37,918 nt of DNA. Origin: an uncultured Muribaculaceae bacterium. Lineage in GTDB: Bacteria > Bacteroidota > Bacteroidia > Bacteroidales > Muribaculaceae. A model generated the notes under the pieces. That model was given only the letters and a program-made list of their open reading frames with translations, was not told the origin of the DNA and ran no database searches. The translations under genes were made by a program, and so were the position numbers. The DNA lies in NCBI GenBank assembly GCA_910579305.1, contig CAJTTA010000019.1, positions 1 through 37,918 on the forward strand, read 5' to 3'. Below, one piece after another: positions 8,601 to 15,452 of the stretch (its first letter is position 1; every line of letters starts with the position of its first letter).

Positions 8601-9196
8601 CCCGGCTGATTCAGCTCATGCGTGGAAAGCCCTGTGCCCGCAGCCGGAGAGTATGGCTGAATTGTATATCCTTTATACAGATAGCCCTTGTCGTAAAGCT
8701 GACGCAGCAGCCACCACACACTCTCTATATATCGGTTGTCGTAGGTGATGTAAGGATCGCGCAGATCTACCCAGTAGCCCATGCGATGAGTGAGATCGGT
8801 CCACTCTTTTGTATATTTCATCACCTCGCGGCGGCATGCGGCGTTGTACTCATCTACGGATATTTTCTTTCCTATATCCTCTTTGGTAATGCCAAGAGCC
8901 TTTTCCACTCCAAGCTCTACGGGGAGACCATGAGTGTCCCATCCTGCCTTGCGCTTCACATGAAAACCTTTCATGGTCTTATATCGGCAGAAAATATCCT
9001 TTATCGTGCGGGCCATCACATGATGTATACCGGGCATGCCGTTGGCACTCGGCGGCCCTTCATAAAATACAAATGAGGGGCATCCTTCGCGCTCACTCAT
9101 GCTGCGCTCAAAGAGATGATTGGCATCCCAAAGCTCAAGCATGCGCTTATTGATTTCGCTCAAGGAGAGCTGACTGTTATATTCCTTAAACTTCAT
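5636..9196 (-). CDS. ileS: isoleucyl-tRNA synthetase, type-2-like, with GIHH signature
   Basis: Class I aminoacyl-tRNA synthetase that charges tRNA-Ile. The 1186 residues show the Rossmann core with PSANGMPGIHH near residues 49-59, the CP1 editing domain (TTPWTLPSN near 250; GTGIVHIAPTFG near 385), WFDSGAMPY near 630 and KMSKR at 732-736. The first signature, HIGH in nearly all class I enzymes, is GIHH at 56-59 (9020-9031). The C-terminal region lacks the paired CxxC zinc motif of type-1 bacterial IleRS, and the length also fits the type-2 (eukaryote-like) branch. Those features predict tolerance of mupirocin. ddl lies 49 bases upstream and lspA 72 bases downstream on the same strand. Start at MKFKEYNSQLSL agrees with the family. 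Confidence 0.97.
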   Translation of the reverse strand: MKFKEYNSQLSLSEINKRMLELWDANHLFERSMSEREGCPSFVFYEGPPSANGMPGIHHVMARTIKDIFCRYKTMKGFHVKRKAGWDTHGLPVELGVEKALGITKEDIGKKISVDEYNAACRREVMKYTKEWTDLTHRMGYWVDLRDPYITYDNRYIESVWWLLRQLYDKGYLYKGYTIQPYSPAAGTGLSTHELNQPGCYRDVKDTTCTALFRILEPLEEMKGWGTPYFSAWTTTPWTLPSNTALCIGPKIKYAAIRTYNPYTAEPVTVIMAEDRVSAYFKKEGAEAPLEAYAKGDKVLPWRHHASFTADQLIGMRYAQLIPWVKPLEKLSSLSAPFVREAAERHPESVFSVGKDRFVELSSEAFRIIPGDYVTTEDGTGIVHIAPTFGADDAKVAKAAGIPSLFMINARGETRPMVDLQGKYYLLDDCDPAFIERCVDVPLYASHAGHYVKNAYDPRFNNDGRYDAEAADKAEDLNIAICMELKMEGLVLKIEKHTHNYPHCWRTDKPVLYYPLDSWFIRTTASRERLMELNDTIKWKPAATGSGRFGKWLENLQDWNLSRSRYWGTPLPIWRTEDGTEEICIGSYQELSDAIDASVKAGYMQENPLTQLGFVPGEMTADNYDRIDIHRPYVDSIVLVSPTGKPMRRELDLIDVWFDSGAMPYAQIHYPFENKEAFDSRQVFPADFIAEGVDQTRGWFFTLHAIATMVFDTVSYKAVISNGLVLDKAGNKMSKRLGNAIDPFSNIEKYGSDPVRWYMIENSQPWDNLKYDEEGVSEVARKLFATLHNTYKFFALYANVDGFSPLEKQVPYASRPEIDRWILSLLHSLVKEVDDALADYEPTRAARAISRFVGDNLSNWYVRLNRKRFWAGEMSEQKLSAYQTLYTCLLTVSRLMAPFAPFYADSLYSDLMAPADNQEYTPVHLAPFPMPEENEIDRELEAQMQLAQDLTSAVLALRRKVNIKVRQPLSRLLVPVSTPLMRARVEAMAALVAAEINVKELQIVNPEESNLVKRVKADFKKLGPRFGKIMKQLGAAIKDMSQAEIATLEANGSFKFEALPGAPEITVDDVEILAEDIPGWVVGGAGDLTVALDVEITPELRAEGFARELVNRIQNIRKDSDFDITDKVDVTLQRTPLTEAALASFEEYIAAQVLARDIRLAESGEITDSRVLDIDEEKVAVKVTRV

Positions 9197-9245
9197 ATAT
9201 TATATTATGCTGTATTTGCTATTATGGATATGTGTGTGCTATCTA

Positions 9246-10442
9246 TCAGAATTTAGAGCCTTTCGCTCCCTTGGCTCCTTTTACTCCTCCTGACAGGGCA
9301 AAGATATTGGAATCATAAGTGAACGTCTTCCTCTCTATGGCACGACGGCGTTTCAGCGCCAAGGCCACAAGTCTGTCCATAAGTTGAGAGAAAGATATGC
9401 CTGATGCCTCCCAGAGATAGAATGAGAGGGAGCCGGGTATGGTGTTGATTTCATTCACATAAATATTACCATCTTTTTCATCAATCATTACATCTACTCT
9501 ACTCACACCATGGCATGACAGCACTCGGAACGTTTCGCCTGCGATATGACGTATGCGCTCGCTCACCTCCTCCGGCAGGAGTGCAGGTATGCGCTTGTCG
9601 CTTGCCTGCATCCCTTGGGCGCTCTTGGAACCTCCCATGTATTTATCTTCATATGAAAGGAAGTCGCCTGTCTTGATCGGTTCTTCACAAACGCTGCTTT
9701 GGTGATCATCGGCGTCTCCAAGCACAGAACAGTTAATCTCTTTGAGCTGCTCTACCATGTGCTCTACAATGATTCGATGAGAGAAGCGCTCCGCATCATT
9801 TATCTTTTCTATAAGTTCTTCTCTGGTGGAAGCCTTACCTATGCCTACACTTGAACCGAGATTAGCAGGCTTTACAATCACGGGATAGCCGAGCTTTTCC
9901 TCCACTCGTTTTACAATGGCATCTCTGTCTGCAGCCCATTCACCATCAGTACACCATACATAGTCCACTACCGGAATCCCTTCCGAGCGTAGTATCATTT
10001 TCATGGTGATCTTATCCATACCATTGGCACTGGCTAAAGTGTTGCAGCCGGCAAATGGTATTCCTATCGTTTCAAGCAATCCCTCAAATATTCCATCTTC
10101 GCCATTGGTGCCATGCAGCACCGGAAGGGCCACATGCAGTTCTGCCATCACAGGGTTACGCTTAGTGAATCTTCCTACCTCTGCTTTATATAGATTGAAG
10201 TCGCCATACTCAGGTCGCATGAAAACTTCTGTGCACTTCTCCGTTAGCGCGTTCATATCTTTATAGTTGCGCACTTCAAGCAAAGCGGGACCGGTAAACC
10301 AACGTCCTTGCTTAGTAATATATATCGGAGTAATTTCATATTTATCTTTATTGAAGGCGTTAATTGCCTGCAATGCTGATATCACAGAAATTTCATGCTC
10401 TACAGAGCGACCGCCAAAGAATACGGCAACATTAGTTTTCAT
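9246..10442 (-). CDS. ddl: D-alanine--D-alanine ligase
   Basis: ATP-grasp enzyme joining two D-alanines for peptidoglycan precursors. I start it at ATG 10442 (MKTNVAVFFGGRSVEHEIS, 398 residues); the open frame runs 15 codons further up but lacks family similarity. Landmarks: GGRSVEHE (substrate Glu), LHGTNGEDG near 110, GYPVIVKPANLGSSVGI near 190 (ATP loop), SYEDKY near 270 (Tyr of the omega loop, typical of D-Ala-D-Ala and not D-Ala-D-lactate enzymes), VNEINTIPGS near 335 (metal ligands). It is longer than E. coli DdlB. The C-terminus ends in a small repeat, GVKGAKGAKG. Followed by ileS after 49 bases. The upstream region is AT-rich with an inverted repeat at 10513-10565. Confidence 0.93.
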   Translation of the reverse strand: MKTNVAVFFGGRSVEHEISVISALQAINAFNKDKYEITPIYITKQGRWFTGPALLEVRNYKDMNALTEKCTEVFMRPEYGDFNLYKAEVGRFTKRNPVMAELHVALPVLHGTNGEDGIFEGLLETIGIPFAGCNTLASANGMDKITMKMILRSEGIPVVDYVWCTDGEWAADRDAIVKRVEEKLGYPVIVKPANLGSSVGIGKASTREELIEKINDAERFSHRIIVEHMVEQLKEINCSVLGDADDHQSSVCEEPIKTGDFLSYEDKYMGGSKSAQGMQASDKRIPALLPEEVSERIRHIAGETFRVLSCHGVSRVDVMIDEKDGNIYVNEINTIPGSLSFYLWEASGISFSQLMDRLVALALKRRRAIERKTFTYDSNIFALSGGVKGAKGAKGSKF

Positions 10443-11067
10443 TTTCTTATTGTACTTATTTTCAACTCTACTTATAAGCAGATACACTAACTTATCATCT
10501 ATACATATAGCAGATACTATAAACTTATATTAATTCATTGCCGGCTTAAGTATAGTTATAGTATCAGATATCACACAATTAATATGTTGCTATAGTGTAA
10601 ACTACTAACTGCAACCAACTATAGATATATGTATTTATTATATTAAATGCTCATATCCTATTTTTATGAACCTCATGATATTAGAATTAATATTAACGAC
10701 TAATGTGTGTATTAATTCTGCCAACTTAAATGCACAAGATTCAATAAAGATGCAAGTAAGCATATCTTTCAAGATGCAAATATAATAAATTTTTCTCATA
10801 TAGACCCACAGATTCTCAAAGTAATAGCCGGGAATTCTCAACATACTTCAACAAAGAAGAAGGATTTGTTAACATGCGTATGACAAGAAGAGCTTTAATA
10901 GGTTAGTATACCATAGCCCCCACTCACACTTGAAGACATAGAATAAACTTAATACATATATCTATATACACCCATCGTTCCTTTAAGCGTAATAGAGCAA
11001 ATCCATCATCTCATGGAGGTATACTTCGTAAATAAACGTAAATTGAAGCCCAATTAAGAGATAATTC
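10443..11067. other. AT-rich region upstream of ddl
   Basis: About 625 bases without a gene I can defend. It holds a 10-bp inverted repeat (10513-10522 and 10556-10565), a minus-strand -7-like box TATATTTG (10777-10784) without a -33 partner, and a 41-codon minus frame behind it (10638-10763). Around 10970-11067, minus-strand frames still read like fragments of protein (for example EVYLHEMMDLLYYA before a stop), suggesting decayed coding DNA. Confidence 0.5.
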
Positions 11068-11331
11068 TCATTTGAATCCTATTTCATTAATAAAATTTGC
11101 AATTGCAATAACTGAATCAAACTATTATAAATCAGCATAGTTAGCCTTAAAATCAATCTCATTTAAGTGCTTGAGAATTTCATCTCTTACTCTTTCCGAT
11201 CTATTCCCCACCAATAATAGAATTTCAGAGACTTCACACTCCACCATCATTCGCTGCTCTGAGTTAATTTCTCACCTTCTAAGAAACACTCCCTTTGACC
11301 TTGCAACAGCCTGAAGATTTCCTATAGCCAT
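11068..11331 (-). pseudogene. decayed small gene behind the XRE regulator
   Basis: One minus-strand frame reads as protein but is cut by stops. It starts ATG 11331 (MAIGNLQAVARSKGVFLRR), meets TGA at 11272-11274, continues in the same frame to DEILKHLNEIDFKANYADL, meets TAA TAG at 11122-11127, and continues again as FDSVIAIANFINEIGFK to TGA at 11068. Amino acid composition on both sides of each stop is that of a soluble helical protein. It begins 30 bases after the regulator gene on the same strand, as an operon partner would. A 41-residue frame from ATG 11250 to 11125 is still open and might be translated alone. Family not recognised. Confidence 0.55.
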
Positions 11332-11360
11332 AACACATATTACAATTTTAATAATCAGGC

Positions 11361-11855
11361 CTATTTCTTATCCGGATAGAACACTTCGTAGCTATTGTCA
11401 TCATAGAAGACTGTTATGGAACGCACTTTGCGTGGCGCAACCGGCTTTACTGCTGCATTAGGCTCTTCTGCCACGTGCTTATTTTTGTTGCTAACATCCC
11501 TTAAAACCGCATAGTTAGAAGCCGCCGTAGCAGCATTTAAGGCCGCGAGAGCAGGCTCTGAGGCCTCACCTGCATTCTCATCCATGAATTTCTCAGCCTC
11601 ACTCACAAGAGCAGGATTGATCGGCGCAGGCACCAACATCTCTCCTTCGCCAAACATAAGCCATAACACTGAAAGCTCGGGAAAGCGATCATGTATCTGC
11701 TTAACTATAACATCACTTAATTTCTTATTTCGACCACGCAGCAATTGAGACAGCGAAGGACGCGGGATGCCACACATATCTGCAAATTGCGTTATGGCTA
11801 TCTCCTTGCTTTCCATGAAGTGTTTTAGGCGAATGGCGACATTGGTCTCTGACAT
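11361..11855 (-). CDS. XRE-family helix-turn-helix regulator
   Basis: A 164-residue DNA-binding protein. Residues about 5-60 form a Cro/CI-type helix-turn-helix (AITQFADMCGIPRPSLSQLLRG, with the recognition helix near residues 30-38), followed by a short linker (FPELSVLWLMFGEGEML) typical of Bacteroidales regulators. The middle (80-140) is Ala-rich and probably disordered. The C-terminus has the segment VRSITVFYDDNSYEVFYPDK, seen in a widespread Bacteroidales group of small regulators. The start codon fits a promoter at 11887-11917. The gene lies in an AT-rich island and is followed by the decayed gene at 11068-11331. Likely self-regulating, given palindromes on both sides of the promoter. 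Target genes unknown. Confidence 0.85.
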   Translation of the reverse strand: MSETNVAIRLKHFMESKEIAITQFADMCGIPRPSLSQLLRGRNKKLSDVIVKQIHDRFPELSVLWLMFGEGEMLVPAPINPALVSEAEKFMDENAGEASEPALAALNAATAASNYAVLRDVSNKNKHVAEEPNAAVKPVAPRKVRSITVFYDDNSYEVFYPDKK

Positions 11856-11868
11856 AAGCTCTTCTTAA

Positions 11869-11882
11869 TCTAAAAATTTAGA
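11869..11882. promoter_or_regulatory. candidate operator, XRE gene leader
   Basis: TCTAAAAATTTAGA: six-base arms TCTAAA and TTTAGA around AA. It lies between the expected transcription start and the regulator start codon, where a bound repressor would block transcription. Inference from position and symmetry only. Confidence 0.4.
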
Positions 11883-11886
11883 AGTA

Positions 11887-11917
11887 CAAATGTAATCAAT
11901 ATTTCGCAAACACACAA
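11887..11917 (-). promoter_or_regulatory. predicted promoter of the XRE regulator
   Basis: On the minus strand TTG (11915-11917), a 20-nt spacer and TACATTTG (11887-11894), a full match to the Bacteroidetes form. Leader about 25-30 nt. Confidence 0.7.
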
Positions 11918-11919
11918 TT

Positions 11920-11933
11920 AATTTAGGTAAATT
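11920..11933. promoter_or_regulatory. second candidate operator, upstream of the XRE promoter
   Basis: AATTTAGGTAAATT: arms AATTTA and TAAATT around GG, directly upstream of the -33 TTG. It resembles the core of the leader palindrome (TTTA in both), as expected for two sites of one dimeric regulator. Confidence 0.35.
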
Positions 11934-12138
11934 TTAAATCCGACTCGCCTATTTAAATTCGCAAATCACATCATTACTGTTTACAAACTTGAGGTTCCTG
12001 ATTTTAAAGTAATTACAGACTACCACCTCATATGCCTTTTTATTTCAATCACTTGATTTTAATAGATCCCGATTCTTGTTACAGATCCTCTCAATACCCG
12101 CAATTCGCTATACCGATACATTAATCTTTTGTCATAAT

Positions 12139-12167
12139 AATCAGTATATCTCATAATTATACTGATT
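12139..12167. repeat. perfect inverted repeat in the AT-rich desert
   Basis: AATCAGTATA (12139-12148) and TATACTGATT (12158-12167), 9-nt loop; pairing continues outward with mismatches for about six more bases. No flanking T run long enough for a clear terminator. Role unknown. Confidence 0.5.
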
Positions 12168-12826
12168 GTTAATTTATGCTAATGAGCTTTATTACCCGGT
12201 TATTTACATTTGATATGGTAAATTTGATTATTTGAAATTGATATTTACAAACCCATGAATTATCACTCCAATTTACAACTGAGAGGTGGTGTTTCCTGTT
12301 TATGAACCGTTTACATATGAATAATTCTAAATACTAAACTAAATTGTAATTAAAATGAACTGTTTGTCTCCTTCCTGGAAATTGCCGGATAAATAGAACA
12401 ATAAAGCTATTACTAATAATTTCGGCCTAACACATATAGAGCAATTAAGTATCAGTAAATACGACAAAGAATAATCCCCTCTACGATATTTAGAACAATC
12501 ATACTCAGAAAAAGGTTTAGTTGTAATAATTAATATTTCATGTTTTGCCAATAAACCGATGTAGAATCGCATAAAAGCGAATATATGTCCAGTTTGTAAA
12601 TCATAATAAAACCTCAGCGAGTTTACTGACCAATTTGCACACGTTAACTCACTGATATAACACAAGTTACCCACTCATATCCAATATCTTCAACTATTCT
12701 CAAAATAGATAAAAACTGAACACTGAGCCATTAAAGCAAGCTAAAATAGAGAATAACGCACTGCGCATTAGCCCGCACTCATCCCCTACCCTACTAAAAG
12801 AATGTCGGAATTTAAACAGAATTAAG

Positions 12827-12939
12827 CATCCCCTCCCTCGGGGGGATGATCGCGTTTATACCGGCAGTACTTTGGGGAGTTCCAGCCAAGCCTCATCAGT
12901 AGCATCTGCTAAGTTTCCTCCTCTGCTTGATGAAAGCAC
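12827..12939 (-). repeat. GC-richer fossil: hairpin plus 27-codon frame
   Basis: The hairpin CATCCCC/GGGGATG (12827-12833 and 12842-12848) stands out in the AT-rich desert. Next to it, minus frame 12939-12856 reads 27 codons to a TAA and includes NLADATDEAWLELPKVLPV, far more protein-like than its surroundings, with no start context. It looks like the end of a lost gene or one copy of a dispersed palindromic element. Confidence 0.4.
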
Positions 12940-13117
12940 TCAAAAATAACTCCCAGTGATAAATAATTTAAATTCAATCAATCTCTAAATTATTAATTAG
13001 ATTTTATAGCAAGGATTACTTACAAAATCTAATCAATCTTGAGATGAATAAGCGGTAAAATATGTAGCAGAGCAGTCAGTATAAGAATGTCTGCAAAGCA
13101 ATTCTTATATCTAATGC

Positions 13118-14434
13118 TCACTCAAGCAACAGAGAAACTTCAATGGATAAACGCGGAATACTTATGACATCATCAAGTAAAGGATCATCCGGCTTTCTCC
13201 ATAGGAGAGATGCAAGTTCCGGAACTGAAAGATGATAAAAGTTTGAGTTACCCTCGCACTCCCCTATAAGATACCTAAGTCGATCTTCTGCTATTTCACC
13301 TATCGGTGTGAAAATGCATTGGCCGTCTGCAACTTCATAAAATCCGCAATTTCCAGGTAAAAAATCTTGTGTTATGAGAATCGAATATTTACGATGAGGA
13401 TACTGATACGCTGCAAATATTAAAACCTCATGGACTTTAATTATCCGAGCCATTGCAAATGTTTTTGCAGTAGCGCGTGATGCAAATACCTCTTCATGAG
13501 AAATAATTTTAGATGCATCATGTGATTGCAAATCCACTAACCTATAAGGAGCGAAAATTCTTTCCTGATCTTTCTCTTCTGAAGATATTGACACAGCAAT
13601 TCTTACATCTTCACCAAAATATTCTTGCAACTTAGATAGCAATAATACTTTAATCGTTTTATTAATATATAGAAGCATCTGCACCTTTACTTCTCTGAAT
13701 TCATTACACTGAGAAATTACAATACCACACATATTATTATTTTCATCATATGCAATGCAGATACATCCTTCTGATATTATATTATCTCTGATGATTATAT
13801 CTATATCATATCGATTTCTAATAATTGATACAGTCTTATGATCAGGATAATTCCAATTATTTATAAAATAACAAATATCATTATAATATTTATCCAATAC
13901 AGAATCACACGAACAATTACGCTCTTTTATAAAAGCAGTTAAATTTAAGATATTGTAGCAACTGCCATTATTTATATCTATATTCCTATTAATAAAATCA
14001 TAGTTATCAAAATAGTATTCATTTCTATTATACGACATAGAAACAAAGCATCTATCATGATAATAATTTATTAATCCGTCATTAGCGGGAAGCAAGAATA
14101 CAAATGCAATATTATCATTATAGGCACTCTTAATTGCATCATCTATGAGCTTTGTCATTATTCCTTGACCACGATAATCTTGATCTGTAGCGAGTCCACA
14201 TAGATATCTTGTATTTAACTTACTGTCAACAATACTTAATTTATTACCTAAAATATAATCTATACTTAATAATGAAGACACTATTCGTCTTGACTCCTCA
14301 TAATATTCAATACGATTCATCTTAAAATAATGATCAAATAATAGAGCGATATAGTCATCAGAATCTCCAAAAACTTCTTTCCAGAGCTTCATCATCTGAC
14401 TTCTAACAACTGAATATTCAATAGACTTATTCAT
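13118..14434 (-). CDS. GNAT-fold N-acetyltransferase, AT-rich
   Basis: A 438-residue protein whose N-terminal part is a GNAT acetyltransferase: LWKEVFGDSDDYI (17-29) is the usual opening of a Bacteroidales/Firmicutes GNAT group, and LATDQDYRGQGIMTKLIDDA (81-100) is motif A with the RGQG acetyl-CoA loop; LLPANDGLINYYHDRCFV follows as motif B. Residues about 150-290 resemble a second, weaker GNAT-like half, as in Eis-type enzymes, and 290-438 form a further domain I do not recognise. Codons are strongly A/T-ending (many ATA, AAT, TAT), unlike the flanking housekeeping genes, which suggests acquisition from elsewhere. It is alone in the AT-rich island. Substrate unknown. Start at 14434 chosen because Met14 would cut into the conserved opening. 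Confidence 0.8.
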   Translation of the reverse strand: MNKSIEYSVVRSQMMKLWKEVFGDSDDYIALLFDHYFKMNRIEYYEESRRIVSSLLSIDYILGNKLSIVDSKLNTRYLCGLATDQDYRGQGIMTKLIDDAIKSAYNDNIAFVFLLPANDGLINYYHDRCFVSMSYNRNEYYFDNYDFINRNIDINNGSCYNILNLTAFIKERNCSCDSVLDKYYNDICYFINNWNYPDHKTVSIIRNRYDIDIIIRDNIISEGCICIAYDENNNMCGIVISQCNEFREVKVQMLLYINKTIKVLLLSKLQEYFGEDVRIAVSISSEEKDQERIFAPYRLVDLQSHDASKIISHEEVFASRATAKTFAMARIIKVHEVLIFAAYQYPHRKYSILITQDFLPGNCGFYEVADGQCIFTPIGEIAEDRLRYLIGECEGNSNFYHLSVPELASLLWRKPDDPLLDDVISIPRLSIEVSLLLE

Positions 14435-14679
14435 ATAGATTATAATTATTTACATAAATAGCTCCAATAACGATCATCTGGAGATTGTAATTGAGAGCAT
14501 TTATACATACAATACTTATTACTAAATAACATAAGAGCAGGCTTTCATGTTCTCAAGCATACTCATTTTCCTTACCTTTTTTCTTATCAGCAACATAATA
14601 AGAAAAGCATAATTAGTATGAACTAAACACGGGCTCAAAATGTTAATAATGCATTACTTATTCTTAATATTGTCAAACT
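14435..14679. other. divergent intergenic region, GNAT gene and aqpZ
   Basis: AT-rich. It holds an inverted repeat TTTTCTTAT (14579-14587) with ATAAGAAAA (14598-14606). Promoters for both genes should be here, but I see only poor matches (TAATATTG at 14665-14672 before aqpZ). Confidence 0.4.
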
Positions 14680-15384
14680 ATGAAAAAGCTGTTTGCCGAA
14701 GGAATCGGCACCATGTTTCTCGTTATTTTAGCCTGTGGCAGCGCTGTGCTTGCGGGGCCTTCAATAGGCGTGCTGGGCATAGGTATCTGCTTCGGGCTCG
14801 TATTATTGTGCCTATGCTATGCCATAGGAGGCATATCAGAATGCCACGTAAACCCAGCCGTATCAGTCGCTATGTGGCTATCAGGGCGCATGTCTGCAAA
14901 AGAATGCGTAGGCTACATCATTGCGCAGTTAATCGGCGCGACCATCGGAGCCGGATTCCTCTTCTGGCTCACAAAGCTTGGAATAGGCTATGACTACGGC
15001 GGCACCACCGAAGCCTCCGGAAGCTTCCTGGCGACCAATGTTCTGCAGCCGGGAGCGACACCCATGATGGCATTAGTCACCGAAACTCTGCTCACATTTT
15101 TCTTTGTACTTACAGTGCTCGGTGCCACTGACCGGCGCACATCATTCACAAGATTCGGCGGCATAGCCATAGGTCTTGCATTAGGTCTTGTAAACACCGT
15201 GGGCATTCCTGTCGACAACTGCTCCGTCAATCCAGCGCGTTCCTTTGGTCCAGCTGTATTCGATCCCAGCGCATGGCCCGACTTCTGGATTATGATAATC
15301 GGCCCACTCTTCGGCGCAGTTCTGGCCGTTTTGGCATGGCAAGTTCTCGCCCCAAGTCAGCACAATAAGTCCTACAGACGCTAA
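14680..15384 (+). CDS. aqpZ: aquaporin Z-type water channel
   Basis: Inner-membrane MIP-family channel passing water. The 234 residues have six hydrophobic segments and both half-helix signatures: HVNPAVSVAMW (about 61-71) and SVNPARSFGPAVF (about 182-194). His at the selectivity filter and the Arg after the second NPA support the narrow water-specific AqpZ filter over a glycerol channel. N-terminus MKKLFAEGIGTMFLVILACGS matches AqpZ. Single gene, diverging from the AT-rich acetyltransferase and facing galE; a shared hairpin separates the two convergent ends. An upstream overlapping frame starting at 14640 is a shadow. Confidence 0.95.
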   Translation: MKKLFAEGIGTMFLVILACGSAVLAGPSIGVLGIGICFGLVLLCLCYAIGGISECHVNPAVSVAMWLSGRMSAKECVGYIIAQLIGATIGAGFLFWLTKLGIGYDYGGTTEASGSFLATNVLQPGATPMMALVTETLLTFFFVLTVLGATDRRTSFTRFGGIAIGLALGLVNTVGIPVDNCSVNPARSFGPAVFDPSAWPDFWIMIIGPLFGAVLAVLAWQVLAPSQHNKSYRR

Positions 15385-15393
15385 TAAACAAGC

Positions 15394-15429
15394 TGCACCC
15401 GCCGGCATAACATCAGTCCGACGGGTGCA
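15394..15429. terminator. bidirectional terminator between aqpZ and galE
   Basis: TGCACCCG (15394-15401) pairs with CGGGTGCA (15422-15429), extended inward by CGG/CCG. T-rich bases follow on the plus strand, and A/T-rich sequence on the other side. The two genes converge here with 68 bases between stops. Confidence 0.7.
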
Positions 15430-15452
15430 ACTAATTATATTTTCACATAGGA

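Larger units (their letters stand above)
11934..13117. other. AT-rich gene desert
   Basis: About 1.2 kb with no convincing gene. It contains a perfect 10-bp hairpin at 12139-12167, a 111-codon minus frame at 12339-12674 that I do not accept as a gene, and a GC-richer patch at 12827-12939 with a short protein-like frame. The rest is AT-rich with frequent stops in all frames. Confidence 0.6.

Noticed and set aside
8282..9076. 264-codon plus frame opposite ileS
   Set aside because: Shadow of ileS on the other strand. The complete synthetase motifs are on the minus strand.
10513..10565. Invertible promoter of the Bacteroidales capsule type at ddl
   Set aside because: The repeats are only 10 bp and 33 bases apart, with no consensus promoter between them and no recombinase gene nearby.
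10638..10844. 68-codon minus frame upstream of ddl, with an inner 41-codon frame from 10763
   Set aside because: A -7-like box TATATTTG lies before the inner frame, but there is no -33 element and the peptide looks random. Not enough to call a gene.
12339..12674. 111-codon minus frame in the AT-rich desert
   Set aside because: The translation is rich in Leu, Ile, Tyr and Cys as AT-rich DNA gives by chance, has no recognisable domain, and no promoter or partner gene. It might be a worn remnant, but I cannot support it as a gene.
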